A program made the position numbers and the translations under genes. A DNA stretch of 64,000 bases, taken from an uncultured Anaerobiospirillum sp. Its GTDB lineage: Bacteria > Pseudomonadota > Gammaproteobacteria > Enterobacterales > Succinivibrionaceae. Below are positions 1-9,054 of this stretch, one piece after another. The notes under the pieces are model-generated. The model worked only from the letters and a program-made list of their open reading frames with translations. It did no database searches and was not told the DNA's origin. The first letter of the stretch is position 1. Each line of letters opens with the position of its first letter. Where the stretch lies: positions 21,486-85,485 of the forward strand of contig CALXOW010000007.1 of assembly GCA_944390115.1 (NCBI GenBank), read 5' to 3'.

Positions 1-172
1 ATATTTATCAGGGCATCGGCGTTACTTGTTGGCACTAGGCCGGATGAATCATTGCTTGCGGCATAGAAAGTGCAAACTTTTGGGACTTTGAGTCTGTTCC
101 AAGGCTTTCTGGGAACCAACAGCTTAGTCACCTCATTTTTTTTTTAGGTGTGCTTTCTTTTTCTTCTTGGTG

Positions 173-297
173 TGAGCGCAGCCGAGGCTGCGAGATTGTG
201 TGCAACGCAGCCTAGGCTGCGAGATTGTATGCAGCGCAGCCTCGGCTGCGAGATTGTGAGCAGCACAGCCTCGGCTGCGAGATTGTGTGCAGCGCAG
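173..297. repeat. 29-bp tandem repeat array, about 4 copies
   Basis: Four near-identical 29-bp units begin at about 173, 202, 231 and 260. Each contains a short palindrome (CAGCC-A/T-GGCTG type, for example CAGCCTCGGCTG) followed by CGAGATTGTG. The array ends about 55 bp before the glycosyltransferase start and lies downstream of a T-rich stretch (137-146). It could form a row of hairpins in an mRNA leader. An open frame of about 74 codons runs through it, but its product is only translated repeat, so I do not call a gene. Confidence 0.85.
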
Positions 298-353
298 ACT
301 GGTGAAGGTTGCAGCTGCCGTGCTGTTTGTTTGGATCGATGGAGGAATGAGTC

Positions 354-1436
354 ATGGCCTCAAAACCACTGAGCGTGGCCCATATCAGTTTAGCGCGTGG
401 CTATAAAGGTAATGAGCGCCAGACCGAGCTCTTGATTAAGGAGCTGGCCAAGTTAGGTGTGCCCCAAACCTTGGTGTGCCGTGACGACAGTCCCCTGCCG
501 ATACACGTCGAAGGCGTCAACAAACTGCGCATTGTCAAGATTGCCGGCCTGTCTGACCCAAGCTTTATCGGCCACTTCAAGGTCGGCAGCTCCCCGACCA
601 TCTTGCATGCTCACGAAGCTCACGCGATCAAGTGGTGCTTTTTGCACTACCTCTTCTTTGGCATCCCTTACGTCATCACGGCGCGCAAGCCTAACCCGGA
701 GAAAAAGGGCTTCTTTGATAGCGCCTACTACAATAGCGCGGCCGCCGTCGTCGGCATCTCCAAGATTATCAAGAACAACTTCGAGCAGGCCTTTAAGCGC
801 AAGGTTGAATTTATCGGTGATTGCAGCTCGAACTTTCGAGCCAATACTGAGATCGTCCAACGCTACCGCCAGGCCTTAAAAAACCGCTTCGTCGTAGGCC
901 AGGTAGGCGCCCTGGTGAACCGTGAAAATAGCCAGACTACCTTAATTGATGCCGCTAAGCTCTTAAAGCAGCAGCTGCCTGAGTTGGTGCTGGTCTTTGT
1001 GGGCGCAGGTGACGATATGGGCCTGCTGCGCATGCACGCCGAAGGCATGCCTAATGTCAAATTTATCGGCTTTAAGCGCAACTATATCGACTACATCGCT
1101 TCCTTTGACGTCTTTGCCTACCCAGTCAACCAAGAAGGTGTAGGCAGCATCATCTTAGACACGATGGAGCAAGGCGTGCCCGTCATTGCCTCGGCGGTCG
1201 ACGGCATTCCTGACCTCATCAAAAACGGCGTCAATGGCTTTTTAATCAAGCCAGGCGATGCCAAGAGCCTCGCGCACTACATTCTCCAATTAAAGCGCGA
1301 TCGCGGCACCCGCAACTCCTTGGTGCAAAACGCCTATGCCGAAGTTGAAAACCACGGCTCATCAGCCATGGCAGCTTCCTACTACCGCCTCTACACCGCA
1401 ATCATCAACGGCGAGTACAACAAAAAGGAAGCATAA
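354..1436 (+). CDS. GT4-family glycosyltransferase
   Basis: This 360-residue protein has the two-lobed GT-B layout of family GT4, which transfers a sugar from a nucleotide-sugar donor, usually to lipopolysaccharide or capsule precursors at the cytoplasmic face of the membrane. The N-terminal acceptor lobe includes LLIKELAKLG and HAHEAHA. The donor lobe starts near residue 180 (VGALVNRENSQ) and holds the donor-binding motif EGVGSIILD near residue 261. Family members usually have EX7E; here the last acid is Asp. The ATG at 354 follows GGAGGA at 342-347. No other envelope gene is next to it, so the acceptor cannot be inferred. It could belong to an LPS-core cluster beyond the left edge. Confidence 0.85.
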   Translation: MASKPLSVAHISLARGYKGNERQTELLIKELAKLGVPQTLVCRDDSPLPIHVEGVNKLRIVKIAGLSDPSFIGHFKVGSSPTILHAHEAHAIKWCFLHYLFFGIPYVITARKPNPEKKGFFDSAYYNSAAAVVGISKIIKNNFEQAFKRKVEFIGDCSSNFRANTEIVQRYRQALKNRFVVGQVGALVNRENSQTTLIDAAKLLKQQLPELVLVFVGAGDDMGLLRMHAEGMPNVKFIGFKRNYIDYIASFDVFAYPVNQEGVGSIILDTMEQGVPVIASAVDGIPDLIKNGVNGFLIKPGDAKSLAHYILQLKRDRGTRNSLVQNAYAEVENHGSSAMAASYYRLYTAIINGEYNKKEA

Positions 1437-1556
1437 GCGCAAACGCCGCCTGCCCTGAACCGGCCACCGCTTCAGAGCGCAGATCAGCTCAAACAGCCCC
1501 CGCCCTGAGCTGACCCAGCTCAGGGCGCAGCTACAAGGCACTGCCTTGATGGGCGC

Positions 1557-1590
1557 GCTAAGAGCGGCATTGAGCGGCATTGAGCGGCCG
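1557..1590. repeat. 11-bp tandem repeat, 3 copies
   Basis: Three copies of GAGCGGCATT-type units (GAGCGGCATTGAGCGGCATT, then GAGCGG) sit between the glycosyltransferase and hinT in a GC-rich stretch. Just upstream is a perfect inverted repeat around 1500-1522 (CCCTGAGCTG/CAGCTCAGGG). Confidence 0.6.
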
Positions 1591-1654
1591 CAGGGCGCTC
1601 TTGCGGCAGCGCCCGCTCCGTGCTTAAGCACGCACGCCCCTAGGGGGCGGGCTT

Positions 1655-1663
1655 TGCTATAAT
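1655..1663 (+). promoter_or_regulatory. Extended -10 promoter for hinT
   Basis: TTTGCTATAAT places a perfect TATAAT (1658-1663) behind a TGN extension. No good -35 is present 17 bp upstream, which fits an extended -10 promoter. The start codon of hinT lies about 65 bp downstream. Confidence 0.6.
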
Positions 1664-1729
1664 GGCACGCAAGGCCTAGCTCTCTAGGTCATGCTTTGTG
1701 TTTTGTTTCGTTTGGAAGGTACCATTAAG

Positions 1730-2083
1730 ATGGCTGACACTATTTTCACCAAGATTATCAATCACGAAATCCCATCAGAGATCGTATATCACGATGATCT
1801 GGTCACCGCCTTTAAGGACATCGCCCCTAAGGCTGAGCACCACATCTTAATCGTTACCAACAAGCCTATCCCTTCGGTCTCCGACGTCGAGCCAGAGGAC
1901 GAGGTTATGTTAGGCCACCTCTTTATCGTCGCTAAGAAGATCGCTACCGACTTAGGCGTTAAGGATTCGGGCTACCGCTTAATCGTTAACTGCGGTCCAG
2001 ATGGCGGCCAAGAGGTTCCTCACATCCACATGCACTTATTAGCAGGTGGCAAGTTAGGCGGCTTAGGCTTCCCTCAGAAGTAA
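1730..2083 (+). CDS. hinT: HIT-family purine nucleoside phosphoramidase HinT
   Basis: This 117-residue protein is a complete histidine-triad hydrolase that cleaves adenosine phosphoramidates and acyl-adenylates in the cytoplasm. The triad HIHMH is at residues 98-102, with His100 as the expected nucleophile. The N-terminus ([20 protein letters not shown]) and the [14 protein letters not shown] segment match HinT closely. I chose ATG 1730 over an in-frame ATG at 1691 because it gives the usual family length and follows GGAAGG at 1714-1719. In E. coli, hinT is upstream of the lipoprotein genes ycfL and lpoB; the next gene here is also a lipoprotein. Confidence 0.95.
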   Translation: MADTIFTKIINHEIPSEIVYHDDLVTAFKDIAPKAEHHILIVTNKPIPSVSDVEPEDEVMLGHLFIVAKKIATDLGVKDSGYRLIVNCGPDGGQEVPHIHMHLLAGGKLGGLGFPQK

Positions 2084-2116
2084 AGGCTAATCAGAAGTAA
2101 AGGCTAAATAGCCTCA

Positions 2117-2265
2117 GCTGAAAAGGCGTGATGCCTCCAGCTAACAAGGCTCAGAGCCTGCCCAGGCTGTGAGCATACAGCGGTTAGGCTGTGAACCTAG
2201 AGCGGTTAGGCTTTTAGCCTACAGCAGTTAGGTTTTGAGCCTACAGCGGTATCGGCTTGGTGCCG
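2117..2265. repeat. Array of ~22-bp hairpin repeats between hinT and the lipoprotein gene
   Basis: About six degenerate units of 22-24 bp lie head to tail, with the clearest starts at 2178, 2200, 2222 and 2244. Each has the form CAGCGGTTAGGCT-loop-AGCCTA, so each can fold into its own small hairpin. The sequence inside the stem drifts from unit to unit while the pairing is kept (AGGCTTTTAGCCT, AGGTTTTGAGCCT, TCGGCTTGGTGCCGA). None is followed by a T-tract, so they are not ordinary terminators. Confidence 0.8.
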
Positions 2266-2307
2266 ATTGCTTTGCGTTTGTTTTGAGTTGCGGTCAAAGA
2301 GTTTCGT

Positions 2308-3294
2308 ATGGCTAAGGTAATCGTTACTGCGCTTGCGTTAAGCGCGCTACTTGCCACAGGTTGCCAAACCTTAGGTTTCACGTCCTCATCAGAGGCTCCG
2401 GCCACACCTAGTGCCAAGCCACCTAAGGTCGCTCCGGCTCAACCGACTCAAAGCAAGCCTCAGTATGAGCACGCCCCTGATACCACGGGCGCTGAGGTGC
2501 TCACCACCAAGCACGCAGGTGCGGGCCTTTCGGCCGATGAGTACCAAGGTAGTCTCATTACTGATGCCTCAGGTCCGATCTCGATGGAGACTGACCCAAA
2601 CGCTGTCCGCTCGGGCGTGGCCTTGAGCAGCAATTTAGAGCCAGCTCCAGGCACGATCAACGCGCAATTGGGCGCAGCCGATCCTTATAGCTCGGTCACC
2701 GAGATTGGTCCTGATTATGGCAATGTCTTAAATGGTGCGGTTAGCGCTGAAGGCGCCAACAATCGCTCGGGCCTGTCCCATCAGGCCGCACCGGTCGGTG
2801 CCGCCGCTCCTAATTATGAGCAGGTCAACGTCACCCCAGTTTTGAGTGTGAGCGAAGCCCGTGGGCTTGATGACGGCTCCTGCTCGATGACCTTGCACTA
2901 TGAGGCCTCAGGCTTAGCCCGCAGCTTGATTGCTGAGCTGGCTGGACGGCTGCGCTCAGAGTCAGGCAAGATCTTCGTGGGCCCAACCATTATCGATCGC
3001 GAGTACGAAGACTGCGTCTCGGATTTATCGAGCGCCATTCAAGACGGCTTAGTGGGCAATGCCTCCTTTGAGGTGGTGCCAGCTACCACTAACCTCAACA
3101 ACATCATTGCGCAAAACATTGGCTCTGCGACCATCCTACCTTCCATGATCCACCAATGCCGCGCGGCTGGTATCCCATACTTAGTGGTCTCGCAGATCCG
3201 CAAAACGGGAGATAAGGCGGCGTTGACCTTGCGCATTATTCGCACCTCCGACGGTATCACCTTAAATCAGGTTTACCGCCGTTTATCGCAATAG
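2308..3294 (+). CDS. Outer-membrane lipoprotein, LpoB-like candidate
   Basis: The 328-residue product starts with a lipoprotein signal (MAKVIVTALALSALLATGC; modified Cys19). A Ser/Pro/Ala-rich linker follows to about residue 180, then a compact C-terminal domain (about 190-328) with segments such as SGKIFVGPTIIDREYEDC and GIPYLVVSQIRKTGDKAALT. LpoB, the outer-membrane activator of penicillin-binding protein PBP1b, has the same plan of lipobox, disordered Pro-rich linker and small alpha/beta domain, and is encoded near hinT in E. coli. The match is by architecture and synteny; I do not see strong sequence identity. The protein is longer than E. coli LpoB (about 213 residues). Another periplasm-facing lipoprotein is possible. 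Confidence 0.5.
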   Translation: MAKVIVTALALSALLATGCQTLGFTSSSEAPATPSAKPPKVAPAQPTQSKPQYEHAPDTTGAEVLTTKHAGAGLSADEYQGSLITDASGPISMETDPNAVRSGVALSSNLEPAPGTINAQLGAADPYSSVTEIGPDYGNVLNGAVSAEGANNRSGLSHQAAPVGAAAPNYEQVNVTPVLSVSEARGLDDGSCSMTLHYEASGLARSLIAELAGRLRSESGKIFVGPTIIDREYEDCVSDLSSAIQDGLVGNASFEVVPATTNLNNIIAQNIGSATILPSMIHQCRAAGIPYLVVSQIRKTGDKAALTLRIIRTSDGITLNQVYRRLSQ

Positions 3295-3323
3295 CGACGC
3301 GCCTAGCGCGATAGCTCACTATC

Positions 3324-3358
3324 AGCGCTATTGTTGCTAGCGCTCTTTTGTTATTTTG
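3324..3358 (+). terminator. Intrinsic terminator after the lipoprotein gene
   Basis: A perfect 7-bp stem (AGCGCTA/TAGCGCT) with a 7-nt loop is followed by CTTTTGTTATTTT. Confidence 0.7.
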
Positions 3359-3455
3359 TCCCTGCCCGTGGCCGTGAGGTTGTCACCGCCCGGTAAGCAG
3401 GCTTGCTCCCTCCCGTTTGTAGCGGCTGGGAGCATTTTAATTTTTAATTTCATTC

Positions 3456-5450
3456 ATGATTGCTCTCCAAGATATAACCATCATGCGCGGCACCAAAGTG
3501 CTGATTGAAGGTGCTAGCGCTACCATCTTGCAAGGCCAAAAGGTCGGCATCATTGGCCGCAATGGCTGCGGCAAGTCCACGCTCTTTGCCGCCATTCAAG
3601 GCGAGCTGGCCCCAGATTTAGGCACGATCGGTATCCCTAAGAACCTCAAAATCGCCACGGTAGCGCAAAAGACGCCCGCCCTGCCAACTCCGGCCATTGA
3701 ATACGTGATGCAAGGCGATAAGACGGTCAGCTCCTTACTAAGTCGCCGTGACGCGGCCTATGCCGCCAATGACGGCGAAAAGATTGCGCTGATCGAAGAT
3801 GAGCTCGGCGTGGCCGGTTTTTGGACCTTAAAGGCGCGCGCGGGCTCCTTACTCTTTGGTCTGGGCTTTGGTCCTGATGAGCTTGAGAAGCCGATTGCCG
3901 AGTTCTCAGGTGGTTGGCGTATGCGTCTTAATTTAGCGCAGGCCCTGATTTACCAATCGGACCTCCTGCTACTAGACGAGCCAACCAACCACTTAGACTT
4001 AGACACGGTCTTGTTCTTACAGAACTTCCTTAAGAACTATGAGGGCACCCTGCTCTGTATTTCGCACGATCGTGACTTCTTAGATAGCTTTGCCGACCAC
4101 ATTCTGCACTTTGAAGAGCATAAGGTCGTACTCTATCCGGGCAATTACTCCGCTTACGAGAAGATCCGGGCTGAGCGCATTCGCGCTCAAAAGGCTGCGC
4201 GCAAGAAGGAAGAGGCGATCTTGGCTCATATGCAGAGCTTTGTCGAGCGCTTCCGCTATAAGGCGACTAAAGCCAAGCAAGCCCAGTCCTTACTCAAGGC
4301 GATCGACCGCATGCAGCTTACAGCTGTAACCCAAGAAGAATCGCCGTTCTCCTTTAGCTTCCCTGAGCCCGAGCGCACCCCGCAAGTGATCGCTTCTTTA
4401 AAGGAGCTCGATGCAGGCTATCAGGTCAGCAGTGCTGACTTAGTGGACAGTGATGGCCCAATGGCCCACCACGCAGGCACCGGCCCTGAGGTCGTGCTTA
4501 AGAAGGTCAACTTAGAGCTCTTAAGCGGCGATCGCATCGCGCTTTTAGGTAAGAACGGTCAAGGTAAGTCGACCTTGATTAAGACCTTGGTGGGCGATCT
4601 TGCTCCACTCTCAGGCGAGGTGGTGATCGGCAAGGGCATCAAGATTGGCTACTTTGCCCAGCATGAGCTTGAGTCCTTAAACGAAGACCAAGACGCGATG
4701 TGGCATCTCTACCGCATCAATCCGGATGCCAAGGAAAAGGACTTGCGCTCCTTCTTAGGCTCCTTTGCCTTTAGCGGCGATAAGGTCTTCGATAAGGTTG
4801 GCACCATGTCCGGTGGCGAGCAGGCGCGCCTGGCTTTAGCCTTAATTGCCTATCAAAAGCCAAACTTGCTGCTGTTAGACGAGCCAACCAACCACTTAGA
4901 CTTAGAGATGCGCGAGGCCTTGAGCGTGGCACTCGCGAGCTACTCAGGCGCCCTAGTTCTGGTATCGCACGATCGCCACTTAGTGGAAGCCATTGCCGAT
5001 AAGCTCTGGCTGGTCGACTCGGGCAAGGTCAGCGAGTTTGCAGGCGACCTCAACGATTACCAAGATTACCTCTTGCGCAAGGCCCGTGAGTTCCGCGAAG
5101 CCCAGCAAGCAGCGGCCGCCGAAGCCCAAGGCAAGGTGCAAGGCAGCCCATCGCAAAGCGTCTCGTCCTACAAGACCAAGGAGCAAAAGCAGCTCGAGGC
5201 GCAAAAGCGCGCCGCCCTGCGCCCACTCAAGCTCAAGATTGAGGCCAACGAAAAGAAGATGGCCAGCATCGAAAAGCGCCTGGCCACCATCGATGAGCGG
5301 ATGGCCGACTCCAGCCTCTATGAGGACAGCAATAAGGGTGAATTAGAAAAGCTCATCCTCGAGCGCGCCGAGCTCAATAATGACAAGGAGACGCTCGAAG
5401 AGGAGTGGCTCATGCTCAACGATGAGCTCGAAGCGGCCCAGGGCCAATAA
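3456..5450 (+). CDS. yheS: ABC-F ribosome-associated ATPase YheS
   Basis: This 664-residue soluble protein has two ABC domains and no membrane segments. ABC-F proteins bind the ribosomal E site and act on stalled or special translation states. Walker A motifs are GRNGCGKST (near residue 35) and GKNGQGKST; both Walker B segments read LLLDEPTNHLDL; the signatures are FSGGW and MSGGEQ. The inter-domain linker carries the RFRYKATKAKQAQS segment typical of this subfamily, and a charged helical tail (about 545-664) matches YheS. The length is close to E. coli YheS (637). The Shine-Dalgarno sequence before ATG 3456 is poor. rlmJ, another ribosome-related gene, begins 23 bp after the stop. Confidence 0.93.
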   Translation: MIALQDITIMRGTKVLIEGASATILQGQKVGIIGRNGCGKSTLFAAIQGELAPDLGTIGIPKNLKIATVAQKTPALPTPAIEYVMQGDKTVSSLLSRRDAAYAANDGEKIALIEDELGVAGFWTLKARAGSLLFGLGFGPDELEKPIAEFSGGWRMRLNLAQALIYQSDLLLLDEPTNHLDLDTVLFLQNFLKNYEGTLLCISHDRDFLDSFADHILHFEEHKVVLYPGNYSAYEKIRAERIRAQKAARKKEEAILAHMQSFVERFRYKATKAKQAQSLLKAIDRMQLTAVTQEESPFSFSFPEPERTPQVIASLKELDAGYQVSSADLVDSDGPMAHHAGTGPEVVLKKVNLELLSGDRIALLGKNGQGKSTLIKTLVGDLAPLSGEVVIGKGIKIGYFAQHELESLNEDQDAMWHLYRINPDAKEKDLRSFLGSFAFSGDKVFDKVGTMSGGEQARLALALIAYQKPNLLLLDEPTNHLDLEMREALSVALASYSGALVLVSHDRHLVEAIADKLWLVDSGKVSEFAGDLNDYQDYLLRKAREFREAQQAAAAEAQGKVQGSPSQSVSSYKTKEQKQLEAQKRAALRPLKLKIEANEKKMASIEKRLATIDERMADSSLYEDSNKGELEKLILERAELNNDKETLEEEWLMLNDELEAAQGQ

Positions 5451-5473
5451 TTTTTTTTTGGAGGAAGAGCCCT

Positions 5474-6328
5474 ATGCTCAGTTATCGCCACGGCTTTCAC
5501 GCCGGTAACCACGCCGACGTCTTAAAGCACATGACGCTGTGCTTGATCTTGCGCGCTCTGAACGCCAAGGATAAGCCCTACACCATTATCGACACTCACT
5601 CCGGCGCGGGCCTGTACGACTTAGGCTCGGGCTTTGCCCGTAAGACCGACGAGGCACAAACCGGCTGGTTTAAGATCGCCGACAACGCCCGCCTGCAAGA
5701 GCTCGTCCCTGAGTACTATCAGGTATGTGCGGCCGCCCAAAAGGTACCAGACGCCTCACCTCAAATGTACCCTGGCTCGCCTTTCTTTGAGTATGAGTTA
5801 AGCCGTCTTCAGGACACCATCTTCGTCAACGACGCGCACCCGGCTGAGTTCGAGAGCTTACTTGCGATCTTCAAGCGCACCCGCAATGTGCGTGTGGAGC
5901 TGCGCACCTGCGATAAGACTATTGCCGCCCTGCTCCCACCGTTAAAAAAGCGCGGTCTCATCTTTATCGACCCGCCGTACGAGGACGAAAAGGAGTATCG
6001 CCAAACGGTTGATGCAGTCAAGAAGGGCTTACAGCGCTTTGAGCAAGGCATCTACGTCATTTGGTATCCGGTGCTAGCCCGCCTCAAGGACCACTCACGC
6101 AACTTAGTCCAAGCGGTACGTCGCTTAAACCGCCCGCTGTTGCAGGTCGAGCTGTGCGTCGAGGCCCAGGCCGAGGACTTTGGCATGTGCGGCTCAGGCA
6201 TGCTGGTAGTCAACTACCCGTACAAGCTCGAAGAGCAGTTAGAGCCAATCGTCGATGAGCTCTATCACCAGCTGTGCGATCCCGAGCAAGGCAGCGCCAA
6301 GCTCGAAATCCTCAACGAGAAAGCCTAA
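5474..6328 (+). CDS. rlmJ: 23S rRNA (adenine-2030-N6)-methyltransferase RlmJ
   Basis: The 284-residue protein matches RlmJ, which methylates N6 of A2030 in 23S rRNA using S-adenosylmethionine. The N-terminus MLSYRHGFHAGNHADVLKH is characteristic, IIDTHSGAGLYDL forms the SAM-binding region, and FIDPPYED (Asp165-Pro-Pro-Tyr) is the catalytic N6-adenine motif. Length agrees with the E. coli protein (280). TTGGAGGAAGAG sits just before ATG 5474. The 23-bp gap to yheS suggests co-transcription. Confidence 0.95.
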   Translation: MLSYRHGFHAGNHADVLKHMTLCLILRALNAKDKPYTIIDTHSGAGLYDLGSGFARKTDEAQTGWFKIADNARLQELVPEYYQVCAAAQKVPDASPQMYPGSPFFEYELSRLQDTIFVNDAHPAEFESLLAIFKRTRNVRVELRTCDKTIAALLPPLKKRGLIFIDPPYEDEKEYRQTVDAVKKGLQRFEQGIYVIWYPVLARLKDHSRNLVQAVRRLNRPLLQVELCVEAQAEDFGMCGSGMLVVNYPYKLEEQLEPIVDELYHQLCDPEQGSAKLEILNEKA

Positions 6329-6556
6329 CGCCCGCTCAGGCCTAACGCGGTTATGCTCGGCCGAGCGCAGGCATAAGCAAGCTCAAGCAGCGCCCGCAAC
6401 GCTGAGAGCGCCGTACAACGCAGAGCTGCGCCGCAAGTGCCGCTAGGATCACAGTTTGGCGCGCTCATCGTGGCGCTGATAGCGGCAACGTGGCACAATG
6501 AGGCGCTGGGTTCGGGCTCGCCGACACTACCGTTTTTTGTGGAAAGGGGAATCACG

Positions 6557-7561
6557 ATGTACTTAGCTTCGCCACAACGCTATAGCTCGATGCAATATCA
6601 CCGTTTGGGCAATTCGGGCCTTAAGTTACCAGCAGTCAGCTTGGGTCTGTGGCACAACTTTGGCCACCAGAACAGCCAAGAGAATATGATTGAGATCCTG
6701 ACTCAATCGTTTGATGCAGGCATCACCCACTTTGACCTGGCCAATAACTACGGTCCTGAGCCTGGGGCTGCTGAGAGCAACTTTGGCTATCTCATGGCCC
6801 GCCTGTTCAAGCCATATCGCGATGAGCTCATCATCTCGACCAAGGCCGGTTACACCATGTGGGACGGCCCTTATGGCGACTTTGGCTCGCGCAAGTATCT
6901 CTTGGCATCCTTAGACCAAAGCTTAAAGCGCATGGGCCTTGAGTACGTTGATATCTTCTACTCCCATCGCATGGATCCTGAGACCGATTTAGAGGAAACC
7001 ATGGGCGCGCTGGCCTCGGCCGTTCAACAAGGCAAGGCTCTCTATGCCGGTATCTCCAACTACGATGGGCCGACCTTAGAGCGTGCTACCGCCATTTTGC
7101 GCGAGCTGCACACCCCATTTGTTATCAACCAGAACCGCTACTCGATCTTCGATCGCACCATTGAGCACAATGGCCTCAAGGCCAAGGCCCAAGAGCTCAA
7201 GAAGGGCATTATCGCCTTCTCGCCTTTAGCTCAAGGTCTGCTCACCGACCGCTACTTAAACGGCATTGCCGCTGATAGCCGCGTCAAGCACGATGGCCGC
7301 TTCTTACATGAGTCCGACGTCGCCAAGTACCACGATGCTGTGGTCAAGCTCCATGAGATTGCTCAGGCTCGTGGCCAAAGCTTAGCCCAAATGGCCTTAG
7401 CTTGGGTCTTACGCGACGGCGCGGTCGCCTCAGTCTTAATCGGTGCCTCCAAAGCCGCCCAAGTGCACGATTGCATCAAGGCCTTAGCCAACACCAAGTT
7501 CACCGAAGAAGAGCTCAAGGCGATCGACACCGCCTGCCAAGGCGTGGTCGCAGGCCTCTAG
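6557..7561 (+). CDS. Aldo/keto reductase, YghZ/Gpr-like
   Basis: The 334-residue enzyme is an aldo/keto reductase of the YghZ (L-glyceraldehyde-3-phosphate reductase) type, an NADPH-dependent cytosolic oxidoreductase. The catalytic tetrad is visible: Asp and Tyr in FDLANNYGP, Lys in STKAGYTMWDGPYGD, His in YSHRMDPETDLEE. The GSRKYLLASLDQSLKRMG and NQNRYSIFDR segments match this subgroup. I chose ATG 6557, preceded by GGAAAGGGGA, over an upstream in-frame ATG at 6437 because it gives the usual length. A bidirectional terminator separates it from rnd. The exact substrate is not shown by sequence. Confidence 0.85.
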   Translation: MYLASPQRYSSMQYHRLGNSGLKLPAVSLGLWHNFGHQNSQENMIEILTQSFDAGITHFDLANNYGPEPGAAESNFGYLMARLFKPYRDELIISTKAGYTMWDGPYGDFGSRKYLLASLDQSLKRMGLEYVDIFYSHRMDPETDLEETMGALASAVQQGKALYAGISNYDGPTLERATAILRELHTPFVINQNRYSIFDRTIEHNGLKAKAQELKKGIIAFSPLAQGLLTDRYLNGIAADSRVKHDGRFLHESDVAKYHDAVVKLHEIAQARGQSLAQMALAWVLRDGAVASVLIGASKAAQVHDCIKALANTKFTEEELKAIDTACQGVVAGL

Positions 7562-7610
7562 CCCAAGCCTAGGACCACGTAGTCCAAGGACCGCGCGGTC
7601 AGCGGCTCAA

Positions 7611-7641
7611 AGAAAAGGCGCGATTAACGCGCCTTTTTCTT
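7611..7641. terminator. Bidirectional terminator between the reductase gene and rnd
   Basis: AAAAGGCGCG-ATTAA-CGCGCCTTTTT gives a GC stem with T-tracts on both strands, as expected between convergent genes. Confidence 0.8.
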
Positions 7642-8882
7642 TATTGGGCCTGCAAATAGGCCGGAACCGTGACTCCAGTTAAATCAGAGCTCTCGTGGAC
7701 GATCGGCTCGAGCGGTACGTCAATCGGGCCTAAGAGCTCTAAGCGCCACGATTGCTGCAAGAGCGGAGTTTCACCCAAGGCCTTAGCGCGGAAGTAATCG
7801 TTAAAGAGCTGCTTTTTGAGCAATATCTCGGAGCGAATCCCACTTGAGGCCATACGGGTGCTCACGACATGGCGCAGCTGGTTGAAGTTCTCTTTCATCT
7901 CGCACTGGTGGCTATAGTAGTCCAAAGGCATAGTCAGGCCCTCGTAGCGCGGCGCCACGCGCGCGGCATTGAGCCAGGCCAAAATCTTATCGCCATAGAC
8001 GCGCACTGTCCCGCTTTTCACGCCTTGGTGCTCCAGCTCACGCTTGGAGCGCGGTAAGTAACGCGCCAGCTTCCACATTGCCTTGGTGGTGATCACGCGA
8101 TTTAAGGCCTCGTTATCAAGCTGGGCTTGAATCATACGATCGCGTGCTAAGTAATAAAGGGTATTGAGCTCTTTATCGTTGAGCATGCCCGCTGCCGGAA
8201 TGGAGAGGTAAGCTTCCTCGGGGATCGGCTCAACGTCGTAGCTGTGGACGATATAGTCCATTTCCGCGCAGAAATAGCGCATATTGGTCGGGGTGATGAG
8301 CGCCTCAAGCTTGTGATAGAGCGGCTCTAAGTACTCGACGTCTAAGGCCGAGTAGATCAACTGGTCATTGCTCAAAGGACGGGCCAGCCAATTAGAGAGG
8401 GTGCAAGCTTTAGCGAGGTTGACCCCCAAGAACTCTTGGAGCGCAAAGTTAAGGCCGCGCCCGTAGCTGTGGCCGCAGAACGCCAGCATCAGCTGCAAGT
8501 CGTAGAAGTGCTCAGGCAAAGTGCGATCGCAATTGATGCGGCGCGCCTCATGGGCTAGTAGCTCAATGTCCTCGGAGCTGGCAAAGGCTAAGACCTTAGC
8601 CTTAGTGTGGCACAGCGCCTCAATAATCGGCTGCACCTCGCCCTCAAGCATCCAGACATCAACCAGATAGTTGACTTGGCGGATCGCCAGCTGCATCAAA
8701 GCAAATTGCGGATAATAGCAGGTGACCCGCATAAACTCGGTGTCAAGACCGATGCACTCTTCCGGGCCTAGTTCCTGCAATAAGGTGCACAGCAGGGTGA
8801 CGCCCTCAGCTTCATCAATGTACTCATACTCTACATCCTTAGGAAATGAGTTAACGTCAAGAGCGTCCATATCACCCCACAT
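7641..8882 (-). CDS. rnd: Ribonuclease D
   Basis: RNase D is a 3'-5' exoribonuclease that trims tRNA and other stable RNA precursors. The DEDD exonuclease motif I is GLDTEFMR (Asp47, Glu49), motif II is in AFASSEDIELL, and motif III is in YSALDVEYLEPLY. An HRDC domain follows (about 235-310). At 413 residues it is slightly longer than E. coli RNase D (375), mainly at the N-terminus. ATG 8870 (MDALDVNS), only 12 bp inside, is directly preceded by GGGGTGAT and could be the true start. In E. coli rnd lies next to fadD; here one extra gene sits between them. Confidence 0.9.
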   Translation of the reverse strand: MWGDMDALDVNSFPKDVEYEYIDEAEGVTLLCTLLQELGPEECIGLDTEFMRVTCYYPQFALMQLAIRQVNYLVDVWMLEGEVQPIIEALCHTKAKVLAFASSEDIELLAHEARRINCDRTLPEHFYDLQLMLAFCGHSYGRGLNFALQEFLGVNLAKACTLSNWLARPLSNDQLIYSALDVEYLEPLYHKLEALITPTNMRYFCAEMDYIVHSYDVEPIPEEAYLSIPAAGMLNDKELNTLYYLARDRMIQAQLDNEALNRVITTKAMWKLARYLPRSKRELEHQGVKSGTVRVYGDKILAWLNAARVAPRYEGLTMPLDYYSHQCEMKENFNQLRHVVSTRMASSGIRSEILLKKQLFNDYFRAKALGETPLLQQSWRLELLGPIDVPLEPIVHESSDLTGVTVPAYLQAQ

Positions 8883-9054
8883 AAAATCTAAGGCTCAGCG
8901 CAGGCATCCTGCCGACCAGGGCGCCAGGCCCATTTTGCGGCACAAAGCCGCACCATAATTAGCTATGGTAACACATCGCGATCGCGGCTAAACTGCCCTC
9001 AGAACTTATTCTTGTGACCCAGCCAGAACGGCTAAAGTTTCACGAGGCGGACAC

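Noticed and set aside
173-297. CRISPR array
   Set aside because: The 29-bp units are contiguous, with no spacers, and no cas genes are present.
148-372. 74-codon open frame upstream of the glycosyltransferase
   Set aside because: It mostly translates the 29-bp tandem repeat and overlaps the next gene's start; no ribosome-binding site and no protein-like pattern.
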